Shown here piece by piece: positions 32,839 to 41,542 of a DNA stretch of 54,185 bases; the stretch's first letter is position 1; each line of letters opens with the position of its first letter. The DNA lies in the NCBI GenBank assembly GCA_944324655.1, contig CALUXF010000010.1, forward strand, positions 1 through 54,185, read 5' to 3'. The notes below the pieces were generated by a model. That model did no database searches. It was not told where the DNA came from and was given only the letters and a program-made list of their open reading frames with translations. The DNA is from Candidatus Avelusimicrobium aviculae. Its GTDB lineage: Bacteria; Elusimicrobiota; Elusimicrobia; Elusimicrobiales; Elusimicrobiaceae. A program made the translations under genes and the position numbers.

Positions 32839-33471
32839 ATGGGCCGCGTTTCTTCTAATACGGATGAAAAACTAATCCACGCCGGGGTTTTTTTAGCCCG
32901 CAAAAAAGGGCTTAAAAATTTTACGGTAAGGGAAGTTTGCTCCCGCTCTCATGTCAACTTGGGCATGTTTCACTATTATTTTAAAACCCGTGAAACGTTT
33001 GACGCTGCCGTACTGAAAAGTTTATATGGGGAAATGATGAGTGCCATTAATTTGGAAATTTTGCCTTCCCGCACGCCCCGCCAGAATATAGAGGCCGTTC
33101 TGCGCGCCATCTATCTTTTTGCCGGCAAGAACCGGAGGCTAATTTCCATGCTGATTGGGGACGCGTTCAGCGGGGACAGGCAAATAGTGCGGTTGGTGGC
33201 TCAATTATTTGCCCAGCATGTTTCCGTACTCATGAATGAGCTGAAACGCGCGCAAAAACTGGGCCAGCTGCGTACCCAAAACGCGCGCGATGCCCTGCTT
33301 TTATTGTTGCCGCAGGTACCGCTTGCGCAGGGGGTGTTGGGATTGGCGGAGCGCATGGGTAAAAATTTCCCGCCGGAGCTGTACCGCCAAGTGGTGCAGG
33401 TGGCGTGGGAGGCCGATACCTTCCGCCGGGCGCAGTTTATGTTAAATGCCGTGTTGGGGGACAGTAAATGA
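32839..33471 (+). CDS. TetR-family repressor of the efflux operon
   Basis: A 210-residue protein with an N-terminal HTH (about 14-55: AGVFLARKKGLKNFTVREVC, then HVNLGMFHYYFKTRETF) and a helical ligand-binding domain. It presumably represses its own operon through the tandem operators upstream and is released by an exported compound. I chose the ATG at 32839 with GGGAGG rather than the TTG twelve bases earlier. The stop overlaps the start of the TolC gene (ATGA). Confidence 0.85.
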   Translation: MGRVSSNTDEKLIHAGVFLARKKGLKNFTVREVCSRSHVNLGMFHYYFKTRETFDAAVLKSLYGEMMSAINLEILPSRTPRQNIEAVLRAIYLFAGKNRRLISMLIGDAFSGDRQIVRLVAQLFAQHVSVLMNELKRAQKLGQLRTQNARDALLLLLPQVPLAQGVLGLAERMGKNFPPELYRQVVQVAWEADTFRRAQFMLNAVLGDSK

Positions 33472-34790
33472 AAAAATATTTGATAGCAGTACTTCTTTTG
33501 GGCGTAGGGGGAATTGGCTTTGGGCAGGATATTTCGCTTGCCGCGTGCGAAGCCGACGCCTTGGCCTTTTCTCCCGCCGTAAAAGCGGCGCAGGCAAAAG
33601 CGCAGGCGGCGCTGGCGGGGTATCAGTCCTCGCGCGCGGCGTTGTATCCGTCTTTGTATTTGGACGCGCAAGGCAGCTGGGTGTCTGAAATTCCCACCAT
33701 GCAGCTGGGGCCCCAGCAGTTTGAATTTGGCAGTGAATGGGGGGGAAAAATCGGCCCTACGGTAGAGTTTACCCTTTTTGACAAAGGCGCCCGTTCCTCC
33801 GCCAGCAAGGCCCGCTTTTCAGCCTACGAGTCCGCCCTGCAGGATTTGGACGCCGCCCGCCGTTTTGCCCTGCTTGGCGTGCGCCAGGCTTATTTTACCG
33901 TCCAGCGGGATTTGGAGCATATGTATTTGGCTTCCGAGCAGTTAAAAGTGGCCCGCAAGCAATTAAAAGATATAGAGTCCGCCTACCAAGCCGGCGCCAA
34001 AAGCCGTTTGGACGTGCTGATGGCGCAAAAACAGGCCCTTCGTTTGGCGCAGGAGGCCAGCGCGGCGCGCGGCGCTTTAGGCACGCACCTAAGGGATTTG
34101 TTTAAACTGACGGGTACGGACTACGGCCTTAACCCCGCTTACGCGCTGGACGCGCGCGTAACGGAAAAATTGCCCGGCCATACCACGGCTGTCGTGCGGG
34201 CGGACGAGCCGGAAAATACCGTTCATGCTTTGTCCCAAGCCGCCGGGCTGGGGTTTGACTCCAACAGCCCCCGCTTGGCTTCTTTAGATTCGTTGGTCCG
34301 GCAGTATGAATATATCTCCCGCGGGTATGCGGCTGCGGTTTGGCCGCGGGTAGGGCTTACGGGCGGCGCGTATTGGGAATACCCCAACGGCCCGCTGCAG
34401 GAGGACGTGTTTTTAGGCCGGGCGGGGCTTTCGGTGCGGTTGCCTTTGTTTGAGGGGGGAAAGAACAAAAAGCAGGCGCTTTCCCAACTGAAAACGGCCC
34501 AGGCGCTGAAAGAAAACCGGGCGGAGCTGGAGCAGTCTTTAGAGGCGTTGTTTTATTCCTCGCGCGACAGGCTGCAATCCTTGGATATAGAAGAAGACCT
34601 AGCCCGCCAACTGGTGGAAGCGGCCCAAAAAACCGCCGCGCTTACGTATGAAGCGTACAAAGCCGGTTCCGTTACGTTTTTGGAGGTGGACGACGCCAAC
34701 CTATCCCTGCTTCAAAGCCGTATCGCCCTTTCGGATTTATATATACAGCGTTTAAACAGTTTAGCCGTTATGGATAATTTAGGGAGATAA
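33468..34790 (+). CDS. TolC-family outer-membrane efflux channel
   Basis: A 440-residue protein with a signal peptide (1-19, ending GFG). Two repeated helical halves are typical of outer-membrane efflux proteins (ALAFSPAVKAAQAKAQAALAG, and SLEALFYSSRDRLQSLDIEE near the end). It gives a trimeric duct for the ABC pump encoded downstream. It is translationally coupled to the regulator and followed after 5 bases by the adaptor gene. Confidence 0.88.
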   Translation: MKKYLIAVLLLGVGGIGFGQDISLAACEADALAFSPAVKAAQAKAQAALAGYQSSRAALYPSLYLDAQGSWVSEIPTMQLGPQQFEFGSEWGGKIGPTVEFTLFDKGARSSASKARFSAYESALQDLDAARRFALLGVRQAYFTVQRDLEHMYLASEQLKVARKQLKDIESAYQAGAKSRLDVLMAQKQALRLAQEASAARGALGTHLRDLFKLTGTDYGLNPAYALDARVTEKLPGHTTAVVRADEPENTVHALSQAAGLGFDSNSPRLASLDSLVRQYEYISRGYAAAVWPRVGLTGGAYWEYPNGPLQEDVFLGRAGLSVRLPLFEGGKNKKQALSQLKTAQALKENRAELEQSLEALFYSSRDRLQSLDIEEDLARQLVEAAQKTAALTYEAYKAGSVTFLEVDDANLSLLQSRIALSDLYIQRLNSLAVMDNLGR

Positions 34791-34795
34791 CATAT

Positions 34796-35530
34796 ATGAA
34801 AAAAATCATTGCCGTTTCTGTTGCGGTTTTATTTATCTTGGTGGGGGCGTGTTTGATTTTCTGGCGCCATACGCCGTTTGCGTACAGCGGGGTGGTGGAA
34901 GCGGTGGAGGTGGACGTACCCTCCCGTTTGGCGGACACCATTGAAAGCCTGCCCGTGCAGGAAGGCTCCCCGGTGCGAAAAGGGGAAGTATTGGCAAAGC
35001 TGGAGTGCAAAGACGTGGCCCTGCAGCAAGCCATTGCCCAAAAAGAGTTTGAGCGCGCCTCCCAGCTGTTAAAAACCACGGCCGGCTCGCGCGAGAATTA
35101 CGACCTGAAAAAACATCAGTTTGACCAAGCCTCCCTGCATAAAGACTGGTGTGAAATTAAAAGCCCGTTAACCGGAAAAGTGCTTTATAAATATTACGAG
35201 GAGGGGGAATTGATCCCCGCCGGCAGAAAACTGCTCACGGTGGCGGATTTGGCCCAAATGGACGTATGGGTGTATGTGGAGCATGACCTGCTTGCCCGCT
35301 TACAGCCCGGTATGGAAGTAACCGGCTTTTTGCCGGAAACCGGCCAGCATTTTAAAGGAACCGTTTTAACCATTAACGACGAAGCCGAATTTACCCCCAA
35401 AAACGTGCAAACCCGCCGCGAGCGCGAACGCCTGGTATACGGCATAAAGACCCGTTTTGCCAATGACGCCAACCAAACCTTAAAACCGGGCATGACGCTG
35501 GAAGTGTCTTTCCCGCTGGAGGATAAATAA
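34796..35530 (+). CDS. HlyD-family periplasmic adaptor
   Basis: A 244-residue protein with an N-terminal membrane anchor (about 4-24). The lipoyl-like halves are VVEAVEVDVPSRLADTIESL and SPLTGKVLYKYYEEGELIPAGRKL, with a short helical hairpin between. The C-terminal beta domain ends with LKPGMTLEVSFPL. It links the inner-membrane ABC complex to TolC. A GGGAGA site precedes the ATG. The stop overlaps the next ATG (TAATG). Confidence 0.87.
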   Translation: MKKIIAVSVAVLFILVGACLIFWRHTPFAYSGVVEAVEVDVPSRLADTIESLPVQEGSPVRKGEVLAKLECKDVALQQAIAQKEFERASQLLKTTAGSRENYDLKKHQFDQASLHKDWCEIKSPLTGKVLYKYYEEGELIPAGRKLLTVADLAQMDVWVYVEHDLLARLQPGMEVTGFLPETGQHFKGTVLTINDEAEFTPKNVQTRRERERLVYGIKTRFANDANQTLKPGMTLEVSFPLEDK

Positions 35531-36246
35531 TGCCCGCGCTTGGCGTACGGGTGGAAGATTTAAGCAAAACGCTGGGCCGCACAGCGGCTTTGCGGGGAGT
35601 AAACACCGTGTTTGAGGCCGGGCTTGTGCACGGCATAGTAGGCCCCAACGGGGCGGGAAAAACCACCTTAATGCGCGTACTGACGGGCCTTTTGCATCCC
35701 ACAAAAGGGCGCGTGGAATATTATGACGAAGCGGGCCCCGTTACGCCCGCCCGGGCCAAATATGAAACGGGGTATTTCCCGCAGGAGCCCAGTTTATACC
35801 CGGATTTAAGCTGCCGCGAGCATTTGGAATTTTTTAGGGATTTATACGGCCTGAGCGAGGCCGATTACCAACCCCGCATGCAGGAATTGTTTGACGCCAC
35901 CGGCATGAGCGCCTTTAAAGAACGCCCCGCCGGTAAACTTTCCGGCGGCATGTATAAAAAACTGGGGCTGATGTGTGTACTGCTAAACCGCCCTCGTTTG
36001 TTATTGTTGGACGAGCCCACCGTGGGGGTGGACCCCGTCAGCCGCCAGGAACTGTGGGAGCTGGTTTACGGTTTTGCCGGGCAGAATACCACCGTGGTGT
36101 TAAGCACTTCTTATATGGACGAAGCCCAGCGGTGCGCCAAAGTGCACGTGCTGGACGGCGGGTTTTTAAAAGCCGCCGGAACGCCGGAGGAATTGATGCG
36201 CAAATTTCAGGTAAAACAGTTTGCCGACATCTTTTTAAAACCATGA
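35530..36246 (+). CDS. ABC transporter ATPase 1
   Basis: A 238-residue nucleotide-binding protein: Walker A GPNGAGKTT (about 38-46), signature LSGGMYKK, Walker B LLLLDEPTVGVD, and a switch region with STSYMDEAQ in place of the usual His. It is paired with a second ATPase and two ABC-2 permeases, as in YbhF-type drug exporters where the two ATPases are often fused. The stop overlaps the next start (ATGA). Confidence 0.9.
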   Translation: MPALGVRVEDLSKTLGRTAALRGVNTVFEAGLVHGIVGPNGAGKTTLMRVLTGLLHPTKGRVEYYDEAGPVTPARAKYETGYFPQEPSLYPDLSCREHLEFFRDLYGLSEADYQPRMQELFDATGMSAFKERPAGKLSGGMYKKLGLMCVLLNRPRLLLLDEPTVGVDPVSRQELWELVYGFAGQNTTVVLSTSYMDEAQRCAKVHVLDGGFLKAAGTPEELMRKFQVKQFADIFLKP

Positions 36247-37172
36247 GCATAGAAAGCAATATCATACAGGTGGAAAACTTAACCGTGGCTTTTGGCGGTT
36301 TTAAAGCCGTGGACGGAATTTCTTTTGAAGTAAAACGGGGGGAGATATTTGGTTTTTTGGGGGCAAACGGCGCGGGCAAAACCACCACCATACGCTGTAT
36401 ATGCGGGTTGTTAAATCCCACTTCCGGAACGGTTAAGGTGGACGGGAAAGACGTTTCTTCCTCCACGTCCGTCTTAAAACCGCGCATTGGTTACATGTCC
36501 CAAAAATTTACTTTATACCCGGATTTGACCGTTAAAGAAAACCTGGCTTTTGCCGGCAGTTTGTACGGGCTCAAGCGCAAACAAATAAAAGCCCGGGCGG
36601 AAGAACTGATGCAGTTTATCGGCCTTACCCAGCATTTAAATGAACCGGTTAAATTGCTTTCCGGCGGCGTAAAACAGGTCGTAGCGCTGGCCGCCACCCT
36701 GCTGCATGACCCGGATTTGGTTTTTTTGGACGAGCCCACCGCCGGCACTTCTCCCACCACGCGTGCGGATTTTTGGCGTTTGATACGCACCCTGGCCCAA
36801 AACGGAAAAACGGTTTTTGTTACCACGCATTATATGGACGAAGCGGAATACTGCGGGCGCATTGTGCTGATGGAGCGGGGTAAAATCATCGCCACGGGCA
36901 CCCCGCAGGAGTTAAAGGAGCAATTTTTCCCCCAGCCGCCGGTGGAATTGGTTTTTTCCCGCCCGGAAATATCCCGCGTGCGCGCGGAATTGGAGCGGAG
37001 CAATATCGGCGAGGCGGAAAACTTTTCCGGCGGGCTTCGCGTGCGTGTAAATGACTGGGCCCGCTTTGAGGCTTACGCCAAAGAACAAGCCGGCGTATTT
37101 GCCTTTCACCCAGTGGAACCCACGCTGGAAGACGTATTTTTAAAGGCGGTCAGTGGGAGGAAAGGCGCATGA
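36243..37172 (+). CDS. ABC transporter ATPase 2
   Basis: A 309-residue ATPase: Walker A GANGAGKTT, signature LSGGVKQV, Walker B LVFLDEPTAGTSP, switch TTHYMDEAEYC. A C-terminal extension of about 80 residues follows. The ATG at 36243 overlaps the previous stop; an upstream in-frame ATG at 35973 would fall inside ATPase 1 and is rejected. With ATPase 1 it may form a heterodimer driving the two permeases. Confidence 0.9.
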   Translation: MSIESNIIQVENLTVAFGGFKAVDGISFEVKRGEIFGFLGANGAGKTTTIRCICGLLNPTSGTVKVDGKDVSSSTSVLKPRIGYMSQKFTLYPDLTVKENLAFAGSLYGLKRKQIKARAEELMQFIGLTQHLNEPVKLLSGGVKQVVALAATLLHDPDLVFLDEPTAGTSPTTRADFWRLIRTLAQNGKTVFVTTHYMDEAEYCGRIVLMERGKIIATGTPQELKEQFFPQPPVELVFSRPEISRVRAELERSNIGEAENFSGGLRVRVNDWARFEAYAKEQAGVFAFHPVEPTLEDVFLKAVSGRKGA

Positions 37173-38296
37173 GGCTATTTTTAAGGCGTGTAAGGTCCGT
37201 CGCGGCCAAAGAATACAAGCACATCCTGCGGGACCCGTTTACCCTGGTGGTTGCGCTGGTGCTGCCGCTTATTTTTGTGGGCATGTTTGGTTTTGTGATT
37301 GACTTGGATTATAAACACATGCGCCTGTACGTGCGCGATAATGACCAGACTTCCGTTTCCCGCCGTTTTTTGCAGGAGGTATCTTCTTCCGGGTATTTTG
37401 ACCAAACCCCCCTGCACGGCCCCGCCCAGGCGGATGAGGCCCTTCAAAAAAACAACACCCCCGCCGTACTGATTATTAAGCCCGGCTTTGGGCGCCATGT
37501 CAAAGCGGGGGATATTTCCGATCCCGGCCAGGCGCAGCTGCTTACGGACGGTACGGACAACGTGCAAGCCAGCATTATCCAAATTTACATGCGCGGTATC
37601 ATAGAGGCTACCAACGCCCTGTTTTTGCCTGAGGGCGGGGAAGGGGCTTCTGCGCGCATACGCACCCGTTTTTTATTTAACCCGGAGCTTAGCAGCCGCT
37701 GGTTTATTGTACCGGCGTTAAGCACGGTGATTATCGGCCTGTTGGCTATTATGCTTACCGCGCTTACGGTGGCTAAAGAGTGGGAAAACGGCTCCATGGA
37801 ATTGCTGCTTTCCACGCCGGTCCGCCCGGCGGAAATCGTGTTGGGAAAACTAATCCCCTACTTTTTGTTGGCTTTGTTTGACGTGCTGGTGGTGTTTGTA
37901 TTGGCTTTAACCGTGTTTCGCATTCCGTTTGAGGGCAGTTTCCTCCTATATATGCTGGCTTGCGCTGTTTATGTTACGGGGGCGTTGGCGCTGGGGCTGG
38001 TTATTTCCGTAGTTACGCGCCAGCAGCAGGCCGCCATACAGTTTGCGTTTGCGGTGGGGTTGTTGCCGTCGTTTATTTTTTCGGGCTTTATTTTCCCCAT
38101 AGAAAACATGCCGTTGTTTTTTAGGTGGTTTACGGCGCTGTTTCCGCAGCGGTGGTTTTTGTTAATCAGCCGCACGCTGTTTTTAAGTGAGGCGGGGTTT
38201 GCCCCGCTGGCCCCCGCGTTTTGGGGGATAGGCCTTTTTGCCGTGGTGATGATTGTACTGGCCGTATTTAAATTTAAAACGGATGTGGAGCCATGA
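37169..38296 (+). CDS. ABC-2-type permease 1
   Basis: A 375-residue permease of the YbhS/YbhR type. An N-terminal span is followed by a large periplasmic domain (about 45-180), then a C-terminal set of five spans (TVIIGLLAIMLTALTVAKEW, and IQFAFAVGLLPSFIFSGFIF). WENGSMELLLSTPV is the conserved coupling region. It overlaps ATPase 2 and permease 2 by ATGA junctions. Confidence 0.88.
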   Translation: MRLFLRRVRSVAAKEYKHILRDPFTLVVALVLPLIFVGMFGFVIDLDYKHMRLYVRDNDQTSVSRRFLQEVSSSGYFDQTPLHGPAQADEALQKNNTPAVLIIKPGFGRHVKAGDISDPGQAQLLTDGTDNVQASIIQIYMRGIIEATNALFLPEGGEGASARIRTRFLFNPELSSRWFIVPALSTVIIGLLAIMLTALTVAKEWENGSMELLLSTPVRPAEIVLGKLIPYFLLALFDVLVVFVLALTVFRIPFEGSFLLYMLACAVYVTGALALGLVISVVTRQQQAAIQFAFAVGLLPSFIFSGFIFPIENMPLFFRWFTALFPQRWFLLISRTLFLSEAGFAPLAPAFWGIGLFAVVMIVLAVFKFKTDVEP

Positions 38297-39402
38297 AAAT
38301 ACGCCGTGTTACGCTGCAAGGATTTTTTAAGAAGGAGTTTACGCAAATTGTGCGTGACCCCAAAATGCTGTTTGCCATTTTTTTCATTCCGCTGATACAG
38401 ACCGTTATGTTCGGTCTGGCTTTAACCAGCGAGGTAAAAAACGTGGAGCTGGCCGTTTTGGCCAAACCCAACAGCCGCGTGGCGCGCGATATACGGGCCC
38501 GGGCGCAGGCTTCGGGCTGGTTTAAGGTGTTGCCCGTCAGCCAAGAGAAGGACCCGGCTTCCTTAATAGAAAGCCGCCGTGCGGAAGCCGTATTAATCGC
38601 CCCCAAAGAAGGGTTTGAAAAAGCCCTGGAGCGCGGCAACGCCCCCATACAACTTTTGGTAAACGCCATCAACGCACAGCGCGCCCAGCAGGTAAACGGA
38701 TACGTACAGCAAATTGTGGCGGAAGTGGCCGCTGAGCGGGGATATAATGTTTCCGCCGGTTTAATTCAGTTGGACCAGCGCGTTTTGTTTAACCATAATT
38801 TAGACACCACTTCTTATATGATACCGGCTTTGATGGTGATGTCCACCTTTATTGTGCTGCTAGTAGTGTGCGGCATGGCCATTGCCAAAGAAAAAGAAAC
38901 GGGCACTATGGAAAAATTGATTGCCTCCCCCTGCACGGTGGAAGAAATTATGTTGGGCAAAACGCTGCCTTATTTTGTTATTGGTTTAGCCATCGTGGGG
39001 TTGGTGCTGTTTGTGGGGGTGGCGTGGTTTGGCATACCGTTTAGAGGAAATTTATTGTTGGTGGGGGTAAACGCGGCGCTGTTTGCTTTGTCCGCCTTGG
39101 CGGTGGCGTTGATTATCAGCACGGTGGTTTCCACTCAGCAGCAGGCTATGATGGGCAGCATGTTGTATTTACTGCCGGGTATTTTGCTTTCCGGGGTATT
39201 TTTTCCGGTGGCCAATATCCCGCCCGTGTTTAGGTGGATGTGTTATTTAAACCCGATGATGTACTCCGTAGTCAATTTCCGCGCCGTGATTTTAAAAGGG
39301 GGGGACGTGGCGCTTTTTTGGGGCAACTGCTTTTGGCTGGCGGTCATTTGCGTGGTTTTGTGCGCGCTGGCGTATAAAAATTTTAAATCTACCTTAAACT
39401 AG
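38293..39402 (+). CDS. ABC-2-type permease 2
   Basis: A 369-residue partner of permease 1 with the same layout: N-terminal span, periplasmic domain, and a C-terminal bundle with EKETGTMEKLIASPCTVEEI as coupling segment and MLYLLPGILLSGVFFPVANI. It is the last gene of the tetR-tolC-hlyD-ABC-ABC-permease operon. Its TAG stop (39400-39402) overlaps the distal regulatory site of the next gene. Confidence 0.88.
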   Translation: MKIRRVTLQGFFKKEFTQIVRDPKMLFAIFFIPLIQTVMFGLALTSEVKNVELAVLAKPNSRVARDIRARAQASGWFKVLPVSQEKDPASLIESRRAEAVLIAPKEGFEKALERGNAPIQLLVNAINAQRAQQVNGYVQQIVAEVAAERGYNVSAGLIQLDQRVLFNHNLDTTSYMIPALMVMSTFIVLLVVCGMAIAKEKETGTMEKLIASPCTVEEIMLGKTLPYFVIGLAIVGLVLFVGVAWFGIPFRGNLLLVGVNAALFALSALAVALIISTVVSTQQQAMMGSMLYLLPGILLSGVFFPVANIPPVFRWMCYLNPMMYSVVNFRAVILKGGDVALFWGNCFWLAVICVVLCALAYKNFKSTLN

Positions 39403-39469
39403 GTCCAAAAGACCTAGGTGCTTATAGGCCTAAAGTCTCTTGTAGAAAAATATAAGGGAAAGTTATCCT
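39401..39469 (+). promoter_or_regulatory. Regulon promoter, leaderless
   Basis: A full distal palindrome AGGTCC-AAA-AGACCT (39401-39415) and a proximal core AGGCCT-AAA-GTCTCT (39426-39440). After 23 bases comes TATCCT (39464-39469), at -12 to -7 of the ATG at 39476. TTGTAG (39440-39445) is a possible -35. Confidence 0.65.
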
Positions 39470-39475
39470 ATAAGT

Positions 39476-40663
39476 ATGATAAATACAATTAAAACAACCC
39501 TACTTTTTTGTTTGGGACTGTGCATTTGTATAGGTACCCAAGCTTATGCGCAAGGAAAGAAAGAAATTTCTAAAAACTTGGTGCGCAAACTGACGAAAGA
39601 ACAGGTTGATGCCAAACGCATCCAATCCGTTTTATGGCAGAAAGCCAAAGTGACCCGCTCAGAACGCAAAATTAAAAAGAATATGCGTTTGCAGGCGGCT
39701 TTGCAGGCGGCTAAGAATCATCATAATTTAACACCTATTGTTTCTATTGTGCCTACGCCTAAAGACCAGTTAAAATTCAACGCTTACCGTTTAACGCCTT
39801 CTCAGATACAGGCCCAGGCAGACAGATACGAAGCGTTAATGAAAGAATTTCTGGAATTTAAACGCAACTGGGATTCCCGTAAATTTTACTTACAGCTTTA
39901 TAAAGACTTTAACGCTATTGAGCCTATGGAAAGAAAACAGCTTTTGCGTGAAGGCGGAATTTTGGTTTCTAATATCAAACATCAGTTGGATTTTATGCTT
40001 AAGGATGATGCCCCCCTGCAGCAAGCTTATGTTTATCTGGTTGATGTGCTGGAAGAATTGGAACCGGCTTATTTCGGTATGTTTGAAAAGAAAGGAGCCG
40101 AACCCCGCAGTGACCGCCCCTACGTGCCGGAACAGTTTTTCTTAAAAGATCCGGCTCAAGCCCAATGGCGTGAAATGCAGTGGGAAGATTACCAGCCTTT
40201 ATCTTCCGGCGCGAGAGAATTGGTTATGCCGGTGGCGCAGCAGCTGCCTAAAAACCTGAATATCGCTTTGGTGAATGACCACCCGGGCATGATCGGCTCT
40301 GTTAAAAATTGGGTTGCCGCCGGTTATTTTGGCGAAGGGGCCAGCGTGGAAATATTCCAAACGGCGGACGCTTTGCTTCAAACCAAAAAAGATTTTGATG
40401 TAATAGTAACAGACTTGCTGGTTCCCGGCGGAGGCGGCCAGTATTTGGCTTACCATTTAAGAAAAAACGGTTATGAAAAACCCATCTTGGCGTTAAGCGA
40501 ATACCGTGAGGAAGATTGCCGCGCCCCTGAGTTGTTTAATGTGGGGATAGACGGCTATATCTACGCGGATGACTTCTTCCGCAATTATATCGGATACCGT
40601 CTGTTGCCGGCTTCGCTTAAAACTTATTTTGAGTTGAAAGCCCAAAACGGCTGGAAACATTAA
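39476..40663 (+). CDS. Exported protein with a receiver-like C-terminal domain
   Basis: A 395-residue protein with a signal peptide (1-25, ending AYA). A basic helical region is followed by a middle helical domain (about 105-220). From residue 262 a response-regulator-like fold begins: NIALVNDHP (Asp268), VIVTDLLVPGGGG (Asp313 at the phospho-acceptor position), ILALSEY (Ser341) and GIDGYIYADD. The conserved Lys is replaced by Ala (about 364) and the usual acidic pair is reduced to Asn-Asp. A receiver outside the cytoplasm would be unusual. It may be a structural or ligand-binding derivative rather than a phospho-switch. Confidence 0.7.
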   Translation: MINTIKTTLLFCLGLCICIGTQAYAQGKKEISKNLVRKLTKEQVDAKRIQSVLWQKAKVTRSERKIKKNMRLQAALQAAKNHHNLTPIVSIVPTPKDQLKFNAYRLTPSQIQAQADRYEALMKEFLEFKRNWDSRKFYLQLYKDFNAIEPMERKQLLREGGILVSNIKHQLDFMLKDDAPLQQAYVYLVDVLEELEPAYFGMFEKKGAEPRSDRPYVPEQFFLKDPAQAQWREMQWEDYQPLSSGARELVMPVAQQLPKNLNIALVNDHPGMIGSVKNWVAAGYFGEGASVEIFQTADALLQTKKDFDVIVTDLLVPGGGGQYLAYHLRKNGYEKPILALSEYREEDCRAPELFNVGIDGYIYADDFFRNYIGYRLLPASLKTYFELKAQNGWKH

Positions 40664-40684
40664 TCGCTTAAAAATAATATGGAA

Positions 40685-40716
40685 AAACCGGGCCTTTGTG
40701 GAAAAGGCCCGGTTTA
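40685..40716 (+). terminator. Intrinsic terminator
   Basis: AAACCGGGCCTTT/AAAAGGCCCGGTTT with a short loop ends the receiver-like gene. Confidence 0.85.
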
Positions 40717-40916
40717 TTTTATGCTAAATTGCCCAGTCATTTTTGGGCCGTCCAAAAAAGTAAATGAAAAATAACACAGATTTTTGTGTTAAAAGAATTC
40801 AAACAAGAACACATAGGGTGTAATGGCTTGTTTTATCGTTCAACCCTTTGCAAAGGAACGCCGCTTTGGGGTTCCGTTTGTCTGTTAATTTAAACCTAGT
40901 CTTTTGTTTTAGCCAT
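40717..40916. other. Non-coding gap between convergent units
   Basis: Only small hairpins are seen, such as AACACA/TTGTGTT near 40774-40790. No gene, RNA or motif is recognised between the two terminators. Confidence 0.5.
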
Positions 40917-40947
40917 AAAAAAAGCCGCTTGTAACAAGCGGCTTTTT
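40917..40947 (-). terminator. Intrinsic terminator of the prepilin-like gene
   Basis: AAAAAGCCGCTTG-TAA-CAAGCGGCTTTTT, symmetrical, 21 bases from the minus-strand stop. Confidence 0.85.
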
Positions 40948-40967
40948 GGGGTTGATAAGAAAACAGG

Positions 40968-41432
40968 TTAAAAACCGTTATCAGCCAAGGTTTTGCTGCC
41001 GGCAATGGCATAGCAGAACTTGGCGCTTTCATCGGCTGTATTGTATTTGCAGGTGCGGGTCCAGTTTGTGCCGTCGTTGGTGGACGTTTGAATAGTGTAT
41101 TTGGGTTCGGCAATACGCTGCGCTTGAATAATAAACGGAGCCGTGCCGCTTACGGAAATACAAAAGTTTTTGCCGCCATATCCGGAACCGCAGGATGCGT
41201 TTTGCGGCAATTCAATGTCTAGCTTTCTTAACGTGTCATTGGCGGGCCAAGTGTCTTTCTGCAGATAATAGCGTTCCGCCGCGTAGCGCAGAGCGCCGGA
41301 AAGGGTTAACGCTTCCGTGGCGCGGGATTTTTCAATAGCGGTGGTATACTGCGGCAAAGCCACGGCGGAAAGCACCCCGATAATGAGCACCACCACCAGC
41401 AGCTCAATTAACGTAAAACCTTTTGTGTTCAT
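40968..41432 (-). CDS. Type IV prepilin-like protein (minor pilin/pseudopilin)
   Basis: A 154-residue protein with a prepilin leader MNTKG cut before Phe: GFTLIELLVVVLIIGVLSAV, Glu5 of the mature form present, then ALPQYTTAIEKSRATEAL. The soluble domain has four or more cysteines that could form disulphides (SCGSGYGGKNFC, then TCKYN). It has AAGGAG upstream. I chose the ATG at 41432 rather than one 72 bases earlier because it gives the canonical short leader. It probably belongs to a pilus or secretion filament, with the machinery encoded elsewhere. Confidence 0.88.
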   Translation of the reverse strand: MNTKGFTLIELLVVVLIIGVLSAVALPQYTTAIEKSRATEALTLSGALRYAAERYYLQKDTWPANDTLRKLDIELPQNASCGSGYGGKNFCISVSGTAPFIIQAQRIAEPKYTIQTSTNDGTNWTRTCKYNTADESAKFCYAIAGSKTLADNGF

Positions 41433-41542
41433 AATAAAAATCTCCTTATGACTGGTATAAATTGTACATAAATAGTATACCAAAAAACCCGTAAAATGCA
41501 ACACGGGCCTTACGCGCGGGAAGAATAAAAAATTGTTAATAT

